The position numbers and the translations under genes are program-made. Positions 49,081-56,818 of a stretch of 64,000 nucleotides of DNA are shown one piece after another (the first letter of the stretch is position 1; each line of letters begins with the position of its first letter). Source of the DNA: JAIQFL01 sp035295745. Its GTDB lineage: Bacteria; Acidobacteriota; Terriglobia; Bryobacterales; Bryobacteraceae. The DNA lies in contig DATGIL010000015.1 of the NCBI GenBank assembly GCA_035295745.1, positions 267,892 through 331,891 of the forward strand, in the 5' to 3' direction. The notes beneath the pieces were generated by a model, which saw nothing but the letters and a program-made list of their open reading frames with translations, was not told where the DNA came from and did no database searches.

Positions 49081-50247
49081 TCAGTGCACCGTCTTCACGG
49101 CCAACTGAAACACCACCGATCGCGTGATCCGCCCCGAGATCGGATCCCACTGAATTCGCGGCCCAATGCTCACCGTCGCCTGACTCGTCAACCGCGCCGC
49201 CAGCTCGAACTTCGCGGCATTTAAGTGCTCCGTGTATGGCGCCTCCACGCGCAGTCGCTCGCCGATTAGCGAGGCTACCAGCCACTCGCGCGCCGCCCAA
49301 AACAACTGTCCATAACTGGCCGTCTGCCGGAACGTCGTCAGGGTGCCCGTCTTCAACGTGCGATCCGTAATATCGTGCTCCGCCAGAAAGCCCCACCTGC
49401 CGAATCCGAGCCGCGTGTACGGTCCGATCATCCGTCGATTCTGGCCCGCCGATTCGCCCTGTAGAAAGTTCATCCCCGCCACAGTCCGATGATTCCCCAG
49501 CACGTCCATCTCCGCCAGCATGCCACCGCCCGACTCATGCAGACCCGAGCGCTCATTGCCGCCCGGACCGAAGGCATACGGGTTGATCAGGTATCGCTTC
49601 CCCCACCAGAACACCTTGGCCTGCGTCGGAGAGTCGTAGTAGCCGAGGCGATTTCGGGCGCGTACAAACACCGACAGATCGGCGATGTCCACGCCAGTCG
49701 GCAGCATATCGCGGCCCGCCGAAAACTCCAGGTTGTGACCCGTTCGGTAACTGATCAGCGCCGTATTCACGAATACCTCCAGCGGCTTCGCCGGCAGATC
49801 GTAGCTCAGCGTCGGACGCGGCGCGCTTGCGTTTTCGCCGGTCACCGTCGCGGTAATCCGCCAGCCATGGCCCAACTCGGTCGCATTCCGGTAAATGAAG
49901 CGGTTGCGAAAAAGCTGCGTGCCCGCCTTATCCGTAGTCGACGTGTCCTGCTGCTGCATTACCAGCCGGAAATCCTGCGTGATCCGCCCACCCCAGTTGA
50001 TCGTTTGCGCAAAAGCGCTCTGCCACGGCTCGTACTCGCCTCCGACCAAGCTCTGCGCCTGGTCGATACTACGCCCGTACAAATTCAACAGCCCGCCTCC
50101 CTGCGGCGCGATGTGACACGACGAGCAATTCGTATATCCCAGCCGGATCATCGTCGGCAGCGCCTGACTCTTCGGCTGCAACAGGCAGAAGATAATCAGA
50201 AGCCCGGCCAGGGGTGCCGGTATCCATGCCCGCGTCAGGCGTCTCAA
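49081..50247 (-). CDS. CxxCH heme-motif outer-membrane-like protein
   Basis: About 388 residues. It has an N-terminal membrane/signal segment (PAPLAGLLIIFCLL), then TNCSSCHIAPQGGG, a CxxCH heme-c motif at residues 41-45. The rest is beta-rich with alternating aromatic and polar residues and a C-terminus FQLAVKTVH typical of barrel-forming proteins. No second CxxCH is seen. It may be a monoheme cytochrome-barrel fusion in envelope electron transfer. The start is TTG at 50247 with GGGAGG six bases before it; a longer frame to 50532 overlaps yceI and is rejected. TTGA overlap with the upstream YceI gene. Confidence 0.75.
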   Translation of the reverse strand: MRRLTRAWIPAPLAGLLIIFCLLQPKSQALPTMIRLGYTNCSSCHIAPQGGGLLNLYGRSIDQAQSLVGGEYEPWQSAFAQTINWGGRITQDFRLVMQQQDTSTTDKAGTQLFRNRFIYRNATELGHGWRITATVTGENASAPRPTLSYDLPAKPLEVFVNTALISYRTGHNLEFSAGRDMLPTGVDIADLSVFVRARNRLGYYDSPTQAKVFWWGKRYLINPYAFGPGGNERSGLHESGGGMLAEMDVLGNHRTVAGMNFLQGESAGQNRRMIGPYTRLGFGRWGFLAEHDITDRTLKTGTLTTFRQTASYGQLFWAAREWLVASLIGERLRVEAPYTEHLNAAKFELAARLTSQATVSIGPRIQWDPISGRITRSVVFQLAVKTVH

Positions 50248-50894
50248 CGCGCACCTCCCGAACCGGCTGTCTGCGTGGGACTGGTGCGGCCCACGAAGCT
50301 GATCTTCAATTTCACTTCGTCCGTGGTGGATACCCCGAACTGCTTCGGCAGCGGAATCCCATAGTCGCTCAACTTGACCACGCCGTCCCCCGATGCGCGG
50401 AACGTAGCGCCGGCGGCGGAGGATTGCTCCTTCACATTCAGGGCCGTGCTGAATGCGTGCGCGACTCCGCGAATCGTCAGGCTCCCCGCCACCTGGCACA
50501 GGAAATCTTCCGCCCCGCCGTTCTTCCTGCACGTCACCTGGTCCGCCGCAAATTCAACGTCCGGCACCTGCCCATCGGCGTTCGTGAAGATGTACTTCCG
50601 CATGTGCTCGTCGCGCACCTTCATCCCGGTCGCCAGGCTCTTGACCGGCAGAGTGACGTGAATCTGATCGATCACCAGCCCCGACGCGCCATGCGACACA
50701 TTCGCGCGTCCGGACAAGTTACTCGAGGCGCCTTTAATCTCAATCCCGGGCACATTGGTCCCGGCCTCGAAGCTGGCAGAACCGGCTTCGATCGATACCG
50801 GTTCTACTGTCTGGTCCGCGGCAACGGCGCCGGCCGCCAGAAGCAGCATAAGCAGGCCGGATGTACTGGATTGATGACGTCTCGGTGTTTGCAT
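50244..50894 (-). CDS. YceI-family periplasmic protein
   Basis: The 216-residue protein has a signal peptide (LLMLLLAAGAVAADQT). It has the YceI lipocalin-like fold: VHVTLPVKSLATGMKVRDEHMR (core LPVKSLATGMKVRDEHM), DVEFAADQV and AGSLTIRGVAHAF. YceI proteins bind polyisoprenoids such as quinones. Its stop overlaps the TTG start of the CxxCH protein, so the pair could work together in quinone-linked electron transfer (inference). Confidence 0.92.
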   Translation of the reverse strand: MQTPRRHQSSTSGLLMLLLAAGAVAADQTVEPVSIEAGSASFEAGTNVPGIEIKGASSNLSGRANVSHGASGLVIDQIHVTLPVKSLATGMKVRDEHMRKYIFTNADGQVPDVEFAADQVTCRKNGGAEDFLCQVAGSLTIRGVAHAFSTALNVKEQSSAAGATFRASGDGVVKLSDYGIPLPKQFGVSTTDEVKLKISFVGRTSPTQTAGSGGAR

Positions 50895-51145
50895 ACAATT
50901 CTCCCTAGTCGATTTGTTTTTGTGAAATGAGGAACGGCCCTACCGCGCGGCGTACAGGGGCGATGCGGATAGAGCACGGCAAAGATGCGGGCAGTGCCCA
51001 CACTGTTGTTTTTCGTTACGACGCTTACGCACCTTCAGATGCGCGGCCAGACGCTCGCCGGTACGCGACTTAACACTCTTAACCGCCCTTTTACGAACAC
51101 TTAGCGAAACGATTACCGAACGCGAACATTCCTCTGCGCGCCGGT
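50895..51145. other. Intergenic region with a basic minus-strand frame of doubtful coding status
   Basis: This divergent region has no confident gene. On the minus strand a frame of about 60 codons (51121 to 50940) is rich in Lys/Arg (VRKRAVKSVKSRTGERLAAH) and carries two cysteines. It lacks a good start and runs into repeat copy H, so it is not called. Confidence 0.3.
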
Positions 51146-51201
51146 GTGGCGCGAACACTCCTGTTTGCCGTCTCGGCACTCCTGCCGAGACCTTTCGTGA
51201 G
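51146..51201 (+). repeat. Two-hairpin intergenic repeat, copy H
   Basis: Hairpin 1 is GCGAACA-ctcc-TGTTTGC (one mismatch). Hairpin 2 is GTCTCGGCA-ctcc-TGCCGAGAC, a perfect 9-bp stem, with several compensated pairs relative to copy A. It lies between divergent genes. Confidence 0.85.
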
Positions 51202-51278
51202 TCCACCAGGTCCGCACCCGCGAGCCAGCCTAATCCCCGTCCTAGTCACCCGGCCCCGTGAGCGTGGGGAACCGCATC

Positions 51279-51318
51279 TTCCCCAACCCCTAACTCCAAA
51301 CCCCGCGAGCGAAGGGAG
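51279..51318. repeat. C-rich (minus-strand G-quadruplex-prone) element, copy 2
   Basis: CCCCAACCCCTAACTCC followed by AAACCCCGCGAGCGAAGGGAG; it matches the element at 14988-15034 with few changes. Minus strand has three GGGG runs and one GG. It ends about 20 bases before the start codon of the following oxidoreductase gene. Confidence 0.65.
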
Positions 51319-51326
51319 CTAAGGCA

Positions 51327-51332
51327 TATAAT
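51327..51332 (+). promoter_or_regulatory. TATAAT -10 box; predicts leaderless transcript
   Basis: A perfect TATAAT ends six bases before the ATG at 51339. A start site 6-7 bases after the -10 would put the mRNA 5' end at the start codon. No good -35 box is seen; the C-rich repeat occupies that place. Confidence 0.5.
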
Positions 51333-51338
51333 CTAGCT

Positions 51339-52541
51339 ATGTCTGAAATTGATGTCCCCCGCCGTGCATTTCTGAGCGGTATCACGGCAGCCACGGCGCT
51401 GTCGTATTCCCGCGTTCTCGGAGCCAATGAACGCGTACAACTCGGCCTCATCGGTTGCGGCGAGCGTGGCCGCGGAGATGCCGGCAATTTCCTGAAGGCG
51501 GGCAGCGTCGATATCGCCGCCCTCTGCGACATCTACTCCAACCAGATCGATGAAGCCAAGAAATTCGCCCCGAATGCCAAGAGCTTCAGTGACCACCGCA
51601 AACTGCTCGACATGCAGCAGGTCGACGCCGTGCTTATCGGCGTCCCCGATCATTGGCACTCCACCATCGCCATCGATGCCCTCAACGCCGGCAAGGACGT
51701 CTATGTCGAAAAGCCGCTGACCCTGCGGATCGAAGAAGGACCGCCCATCGTCAAAGCAGCCCGTGTGAACAACCGTATCTGCCAGGTTGGTATGCAGCAG
51801 CGCTCGGGCAAGCACTACCTCGAGGCCAAACACGAGTTCATGGATACCGGTAAACTCGGCAAGATCACCCTCGCACGCACCTGGTGGCATGGCAACGGCT
51901 ATCACCTTCGCAAAGCGCCGGCCTCTCTGCAAACGCAGCCATCCAACCTGGACTGGGCGCACTTCCTGGGACCCCTGAAGTGGCGTGACTGGGACCCACA
52001 GCAATACTGGAATTGGCGCGCTTACCTCGACTTCGGCGGCGGCCAGGTTACCGACCTCTTCACCCACTGGATCGACGTCGTGCACATGTTCATGGGCTCC
52101 GAAATCCCCGTTGCCGCATCCGGAATCGGCGGCGTCTACAACTACAAAGACGGCCGCACCGCCCCCGACACCATCGACGTCTTGCTCGAGTACCCTGCTG
52201 GCTTCACCGCGACCTTCGAAGCCACCCTCGTACCCGGAATCACAGGCGCCGGCGTGGAATTCTGTGGAACCCAGGGCCGTCTCTACATCGACCGCGGCGG
52301 CTACGAGTTCCGCCCCCTGGGACGAAATGCGCAGCCCACCACCGTGAAACCGACCGGCATCAATCTCGACCTAGACCACATCCAGAACTTCCTGGAGTGC
52401 GTGAAATCGCGGAAACTGCCCAACGGCGACGTGCTCATCGGGCATCGCTCTGCGCAGGCGTCGCACCTCGGAAACATCTCTTACATGCAGAAGCGGCGCA
52501 TCGATTTCGACCCGGTCCGCGAGGAGATCCTGCCGTTCTGA
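51339..52541 (+). CDS. Gfo/Idh/MocA family oxidoreductase, Tat-exported
   Basis: The 400-residue protein has a twin-arginine signal (PRRAFLSG at 7-14), a Rossmann glycine motif GLIGCGERG at 36-44, EKP at 124-126 and a full C-terminal GFO/IDH/MocA domain. It is a periplasmic NAD(P)-dependent sugar or cyclitol oxidoreductase of unknown substrate and a distant paralogue of the protein at 957-2363. Possibly leaderless (see the -10 box). The efp gene follows 53 bases downstream with its own promoter. Confidence 0.92.
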   Translation: MSEIDVPRRAFLSGITAATALSYSRVLGANERVQLGLIGCGERGRGDAGNFLKAGSVDIAALCDIYSNQIDEAKKFAPNAKSFSDHRKLLDMQQVDAVLIGVPDHWHSTIAIDALNAGKDVYVEKPLTLRIEEGPPIVKAARVNNRICQVGMQQRSGKHYLEAKHEFMDTGKLGKITLARTWWHGNGYHLRKAPASLQTQPSNLDWAHFLGPLKWRDWDPQQYWNWRAYLDFGGGQVTDLFTHWIDVVHMFMGSEIPVAASGIGGVYNYKDGRTAPDTIDVLLEYPAGFTATFEATLVPGITGAGVEFCGTQGRLYIDRGGYEFRPLGRNAQPTTVKPTGINLDLDHIQNFLECVKSRKLPNGDVLIGHRSAQASHLGNISYMQKRRIDFDPVREEILPF

Positions 52542-52555
52542 AAAGCGCAGCTTGG

Positions 52556-52561
52556 TATACT
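52556..52561 (+). promoter_or_regulatory. Extended -10 promoter of efp
   Basis: TTGGTATACT contains TATACT with an upstream TGn extension, 33 bases before the efp ATG. The -35 region is poor, as expected of extended -10 promoters. Confidence 0.45.
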
Positions 52562-52594
52562 AAGGGGTTCAATTATTCATTACTGAGGAGTTTC

Positions 52595-53152
52595 ATGATC
52601 TCTGCAACACAGATGCGTCCGGGTATGGTGATCAAGTTCAATAACGAACTCTATTCGATCTTCAGCGTGACCCATCGGACGCCAGGTAACCTCCGCGGCT
52701 TCGTTCAGGCCAAGATGCGCGGCCTGAAAAACGGCACCATGACCGAACACCGCTTCTCTTCCGAAGATCGCGTCGAAAAGGCGCTTCTGGAAGAGCAGGA
52801 GATGGAGTACCTGTATGACGACGGCGAATACTACTACTTCATGAACACCGAGACCTATGAGCAGATGCACCTCATGAAGGACCTGCTTGGCGATGCCACC
52901 CAGTATCTGATTCCGCAGTTGCACGTCACCGTGGAGTTTTACGAAGGCAAGCCCATGAGCGTGGAACTCCCCCCCACCGTGGACATGTTGGTTGTGGAAA
53001 CCGAGCCTGGCCTCAAGGGCGCCACCGTCTCCAACGTAACCAAGCCTGCGAAGACGGAGACAGGGCTCGTCGTGCAGGTCCCGCCGTTCATCACGGAAGG
53101 CGAGAAAATTCGCGTCAACACCGCCGAAGGAACCTATCAGGAACGCGCGTAG
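52595..53152 (+). CDS. efp: Elongation factor P, variant tip
   Basis: The 185-residue protein has the three beta-barrel domains of EF-P: KOW-like N-domain (MISATQMRPGMVIKFNNELY), central OB (DDGEYYYFMNTETYEQ) and C-terminal OB (VNVTKPAKTETGLVVQ-like TKPAKTETGLVVQVPPFI). It relieves ribosome stalling at proline stretches. In the loop that reaches the P-site tRNA, the family's modified Lys34/Arg32 position reads TPGNLRGF, with Asn32 at the tip. No EpmA, EarP or YmfI gene is nearby. GAGGAG lies five bases before the ATG. Its last 16 bases overlap selA convergently. Confidence 0.96.
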   Translation: MISATQMRPGMVIKFNNELYSIFSVTHRTPGNLRGFVQAKMRGLKNGTMTEHRFSSEDRVEKALLEEQEMEYLYDDGEYYYFMNTETYEQMHLMKDLLGDATQYLIPQLHVTVEFYEGKPMSVELPPTVDMLVVETEPGLKGATVSNVTKPAKTETGLVVQVPPFITEGEKIRVNTAEGTYQERA

Positions 53153-54492
53153 CGCCTGCTTAGGACGGCTGCCAGGTCGTTCTCTTCTTCTCGCAGTACA
53201 GTTCTTAGATCCAGCATCAGCCGTTCTCCTTCAATGCGTGCCACCACCGGCGGGTCGGCGGCACGCAATTGCTTTTCGAACTCCACCACATCCGCACACT
53301 TGATGGCGATGAGCCACGTCGGAATCGGCTGCTCCGGAGTGGCGCCGCCTCCCGCGACCGACTGACCACTCACTACTTCGGCGGTCATTCCGGGAACACG
53401 CGCCACCAGTGCCAGCGCGCGCTTACGGACTTCCTCCACCGGTTGCCGAATCATCGCCAGTGCCGGGATCTCGTCCCAGTTCTCCAATAACAAATTGCGC
53501 AGTGTATGTTCCAGTGCCTGGTAAATCAGCTTATCGGCGCGCAACGCTCGAAATAAAGGATTCCGCCGCAGCCGCGTCACCAGGTCCGGCTTGCCCGCCA
53601 GGATACCTGCCTGCGGACCGCCGAGCAACTTATCGCCGCTGAACGACACCAGATCGACGCCCGCCTTCAGACTGTCACCCACCAGCGGTTCCTCGATCCC
53701 CCATTCGCGCAGATCCGCAAGGCATCCGCTGCCGAGATCCTCGTAAACCACCACATTGCGTTCCTTCCCCAGAGCCGCGAGTTCGCGCAACTCGGGCCGC
53801 TCCGTAAATCCCACGATGCGGAAGTTGCTCGGATGGACGCGCAGCAGTACACGCGTCCGCTCGCCAAGCGCTTCCCTGTAATCCTCGATGCGTGTGCGAT
53901 TGGTGGTGCCCACCTCGCGCAACACCGCACCCGACCGCGCCATGATGTCGGGGATTCGAAATCCGTCGCCGATTTCGATCAGCTCTCCGCGCGACACCAC
54001 CACCTCGCCGCCCGCCGCCAATTCGTTCAATGCCAGAAAGATGGCGGCAGCGTTATTGTTCACCACGATCCCCGGCACGCCCAGCAGTCGTTCCAGCAGC
54101 CCCGCCACATGCACATCGCGTTTGCCCCGCCTGCCCGATTCGAGGTCGTATTCCAGATTCGAATATCCGCCGAGCGCCGAAAGCGCACCCAGAGGCGCAC
54201 GCCCCAGGTTGGTATGCAGCACCACGCCAGTGGCATTGATCACGCGCCGCAAAGAGGGCCGTTCCAGCTTGACAAGAGATCGCTCCACCCGCGCTTCCAC
54301 GGGTGTCTCATTCACCTTGCCTGCCTGCAGTTCCGCGCGGACCTCGGCGAGCGCGCGCCGGACCTCCGCCGCGACCACCGTTCGCGGAAAGCGCCTGGTA
54401 GCGGGCGCAAGGCGCTCCAGTATCTCGTGGACGGACGGTAGCTCGCGGAGCTTTTGGCGATCAGGCACGAATCCGATACTACCCGCGGACAT
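53137..54492 (-). CDS. selA: L-seryl-tRNA(Sec) selenium transferase
   Basis: The roughly 451-residue PLP enzyme has LRELPSVHEILE at the N-terminus, VINATGVVLHTNLGRAPL, EYDLESGRRGKRDVH, and SFSGDKLLGGPQAGIL carrying the PLP Lys. It converts Ser-tRNA(Sec) to Sec-tRNA(Sec), so the organism probably makes selenoproteins; selB, selC and selD are not in this window. The ATG at 54492 fits the family start better than the in-frame ATG at 54504. It is divergent from the DinB-like gene and overlaps efp at its 3' end. Confidence 0.95.
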   Translation of the reverse strand: MSAGSIGFVPDRQKLRELPSVHEILERLAPATRRFPRTVVAAEVRRALAEVRAELQAGKVNETPVEARVERSLVKLERPSLRRVINATGVVLHTNLGRAPLGALSALGGYSNLEYDLESGRRGKRDVHVAGLLERLLGVPGIVVNNNAAAIFLALNELAAGGEVVVSRGELIEIGDGFRIPDIMARSGAVLREVGTTNRTRIEDYREALGERTRVLLRVHPSNFRIVGFTERPELRELAALGKERNVVVYEDLGSGCLADLREWGIEEPLVGDSLKAGVDLVSFSGDKLLGGPQAGILAGKPDLVTRLRRNPLFRALRADKLIYQALEHTLRNLLLENWDEIPALAMIRQPVEEVRKRALALVARVPGMTAEVVSGQSVAGGGATPEQPIPTWLIAIKCADVVEFEKQLRAADPPVVARIEGERLMLDLRTVLREEENDLAAVLSRRYARS

Positions 54493-54515
54493 ACCATAGG
54501 TCAAGGAGAGAGCCC

Positions 54516-55040
54516 GTGGCTACCCGCCAACCCCAGATGTCCGTTCCACTCGGCCCAGCCGCCGTCCGCATATTTACGGCCAACGATCGCATGAACCAGA
54601 TGCTGATCGAACATCTGGATCCCGACGCCTGGACCGCCAGGCCGCCGGTCAAGACCCGCACCATAGCGGCGATCTTCACCCACGTGCACAATGTCCGCAC
54701 CAAGTGGATCCGTCTGAGCGCTCCGCACCTCGCAGTTCCCCATCAGCTCAATCGCGCGCACTGCACGCCGCAGCAGGCCCGTGCGGCATTGGCCGAGAGC
54801 GCCGCCCGTTGCGCCGAGATGCTCGCCGATGCGCTGGGCACGGGTGCAGGCCGCGTCACAGAATTTCGCAGAGACGGCTGGGCCCCGCCATGGCCGGCCG
54901 GTCCCGAAATGCTCTGCTACATGGTTTCTCACGAAGCCCACCATCGCGGACAGGTGTGCATGCTCTCGCATCAGCTCGGCTTCCCGCTGCCCAACAAGGT
55001 CGCTTACGGACTCTGGAATTGGGAAAGGCTCTGGAAGTAG
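54516..55040 (+). CDS. DinB-family protein
   Basis: The 174-residue four-helix-bundle protein has the DinB/YfiT metal-site histidines: one in IFTHVHNVRTKW and the pair in SHEAHHRGQV. DinB-like proteins include thiol-dependent S-transferases (bacillithiol and mycothiol types) and proteins of unknown role. The GTG start has AAGGAGAG at good spacing. The stop is followed immediately by a two-hairpin repeat. Single-gene unit. Confidence 0.88.
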   Translation: MATRQPQMSVPLGPAAVRIFTANDRMNQMLIEHLDPDAWTARPPVKTRTIAAIFTHVHNVRTKWIRLSAPHLAVPHQLNRAHCTPQQARAALAESAARCAEMLADALGTGAGRVTEFRRDGWAPPWPAGPEMLCYMVSHEAHHRGQVCMLSHQLGFPLPNKVAYGLWNWERLWK

Positions 55041-55041
55041 C

Positions 55042-55094
55042 GTGGCGCAAACCCTGGTTTGCCGCGTCTAGACTCCCTTGACGCTTTTCGGGCG
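55042..55094 (+). repeat. Two-hairpin intergenic repeat, copy I (shortened)
   Basis: Hairpin 1 is GCAAACC...GGTTTGC, again a compensated change relative to copy A (A-T to C-G). The second hairpin is truncated on its right arm. It starts one base after the DinB stop. Confidence 0.75.
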
Positions 55095-55135
55095 ACCCAT
55101 CAACGTGGGGCAACTCGCATCGGCCATACGATTTC

Positions 55136-56809
55136 TCACTCCAGCCCCCGCGGCACTAACGTCACGGCAGCCGACCCATTGGCTGTGATTTCCAACTCCT
55201 GCGCTCCCGTCCTGGCCCTCCACAGTTTCGCAATCGTCTCCTGACTCTTGTCGATGGCGTCGTTCGTAGCCAGTACATAGTACTTGCCGGGAGCCAGTGG
55301 CGCCGAAGTCCAAGTGCCCCGCAGATCCGTCCTGCCTGTGGTCAGCGCCGCGGCCAGCGTCGCTTCATTCGACGCGCTCGCCGGCAGCAGCACAATTGCG
55401 CATTCCGGCACCGCATTTCCATCTTTGTCCGTGACCCGGGCACTCGCCGTTCCGCCGTCTCGCGCCACCACAATCCGCAACGCCGCGTCTCCCACTGCCG
55501 TGCCCAATTTCAGCGAACCATAGAGAATGCTGTGACCTCCGTACGTGACGTCCTTGATGTACAGGCCCGCCGGCACGCGACTGAACCGCAGTCCGAATTC
55601 GTCTATCAGCAATCCACCCTCAATCGCAAACTGCCCCGGCACCGCGGACTCGAAGTTACCGCGCTCCGTCCGCGTGATCGCCTGCAACTCTACGGCGAGC
55701 TTCGTATCCAGCGGCGTGTCCGGCGCCGGCCCGTCCCATACCACTTCGCCCGCCAACGGAACGCGTGGCCGCGCACTCACCCGCACATTTTGCAAATCCC
55801 GATCGGCGATCGTGACCGGCACCGATCCATAGTACGGCGCCGAACCTAGCGACTCCTTCGCGAATTCCTGCACACCGAATGCGTAATCGCCTGGATGCAG
55901 GTCGCAGATCCGGACCTTACCATCAGGCCCGGGCGTACCCCCGGGCAGGGAGGAGTAGAAGCCGCCATTGCCGGAGGTCCCGTTCGCCGGCTGGGTATCC
56001 CCAATCTCAAAGCGCAGGTTCGCCGGTCCGCTGCCTCCTTCTACAATGCCGTCGAGGCAATAAGCCGGCGACCGCACCAGGCGGATGTCGATACCCTCGC
56101 GCTGTTCGCCCGATCGGAGCACCAGCATTTCTGCGCCGTCCATAGAGCGGGAGTTGGGATAGAACGTCGGCACCACCGCCGGCCTCCGCAGTCGGGGATC
56201 GGCGGGCGCATCCGAAACCGCATCTAAACGCCTGGTTAGCCGCTGCGCCATCACCATGTACGAACGGCCAGCCGCCACCCGGCCGAGATGATACTCGCCC
56301 TGGTCATCCGTAATCGCCAGATTGGTGAACACGGCTCGTAGTGCTCCTGCCACATATTCGCGAACCACCAGATACACGGCGATCCCCGGCACCGGTTCCT
56401 TGTTCTGATCCACTACCCGGCCCGAAATCTGCCCAGGCAGCACGATGTGAAAATCGAAGCCGTCCAAGTCCTGTCCAGGCAGCAACTCCACTTGCCGCGT
56501 CTGCGAGGGCCCGAACCCGTTCCTTCCGTTCGCCGACGGTGCATTCGCCGTTACCCGGTACCGCCGTGCTTCCAATCCGCGCAATTGATAGTGCCCCTGC
56601 GTGTCTGTGACCGTGCTCATCTGCGGCGTCGTGTTGTTGACGTAGACCTCCGCTTCGGGCATGGGAGCGCCGGAACCCGCATCCGTGACCGTTCCGCGGA
56701 TCGACCCGGGTGCGGGGCCTTTGGGCGCGTTCGGATCCTGCGCCTGTCCCATCGCCATCGGAAGCAGAAATGAGAGCACCAGGACAAATTGCAGCAGCTT
56801 CTGGGTCAT
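55136..56809 (-). CDS. Exported protein with carboxypeptidase-regulatory-like domains (second of pair)
   Basis: The 557-residue protein has a signal peptide (LLQFVLVLSFLLPMAMGQ). Repeated CarboxypepD_reg/Ig-like beta-sandwich domains follow: GSIRGTVTDAGSGAPMPEAEV, GQISGRVVDQNKEPVPGIAV and TASARVTDKDGNAVPECAIV. No enzyme motif is seen. Such proteins are common in Solibacter and may bind polymers or help outer-membrane receptors. It follows its relative by 9 bases. Confidence 0.82.
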   Translation of the reverse strand: MTQKLLQFVLVLSFLLPMAMGQAQDPNAPKGPAPGSIRGTVTDAGSGAPMPEAEVYVNNTTPQMSTVTDTQGHYQLRGLEARRYRVTANAPSANGRNGFGPSQTRQVELLPGQDLDGFDFHIVLPGQISGRVVDQNKEPVPGIAVYLVVREYVAGALRAVFTNLAITDDQGEYHLGRVAAGRSYMVMAQRLTRRLDAVSDAPADPRLRRPAVVPTFYPNSRSMDGAEMLVLRSGEQREGIDIRLVRSPAYCLDGIVEGGSGPANLRFEIGDTQPANGTSGNGGFYSSLPGGTPGPDGKVRICDLHPGDYAFGVQEFAKESLGSAPYYGSVPVTIADRDLQNVRVSARPRVPLAGEVVWDGPAPDTPLDTKLAVELQAITRTERGNFESAVPGQFAIEGGLLIDEFGLRFSRVPAGLYIKDVTYGGHSILYGSLKLGTAVGDAALRIVVARDGGTASARVTDKDGNAVPECAIVLLPASASNEATLAAALTTGRTDLRGTWTSAPLAPGKYYVLATNDAIDKSQETIAKLWRARTGAQELEITANGSAAVTLVPRGLE

Positions 56810-56818
56810 GGCTTCTTC

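Noticed and set aside
50940..51206. Lys/Arg-rich 88-codon frame upstream of yceI
   Set aside because: Its only start lies inside repeat copy H and no ribosome site is seen; kept only as a note.
53137..54492. Possible in-frame UGA selenocysteine codons in neighbouring genes because selA is present
   Set aside because: No interrupted frame with a flanking SECIS-like hairpin was recognised; the mntA break is a frameshift, not a UGA.
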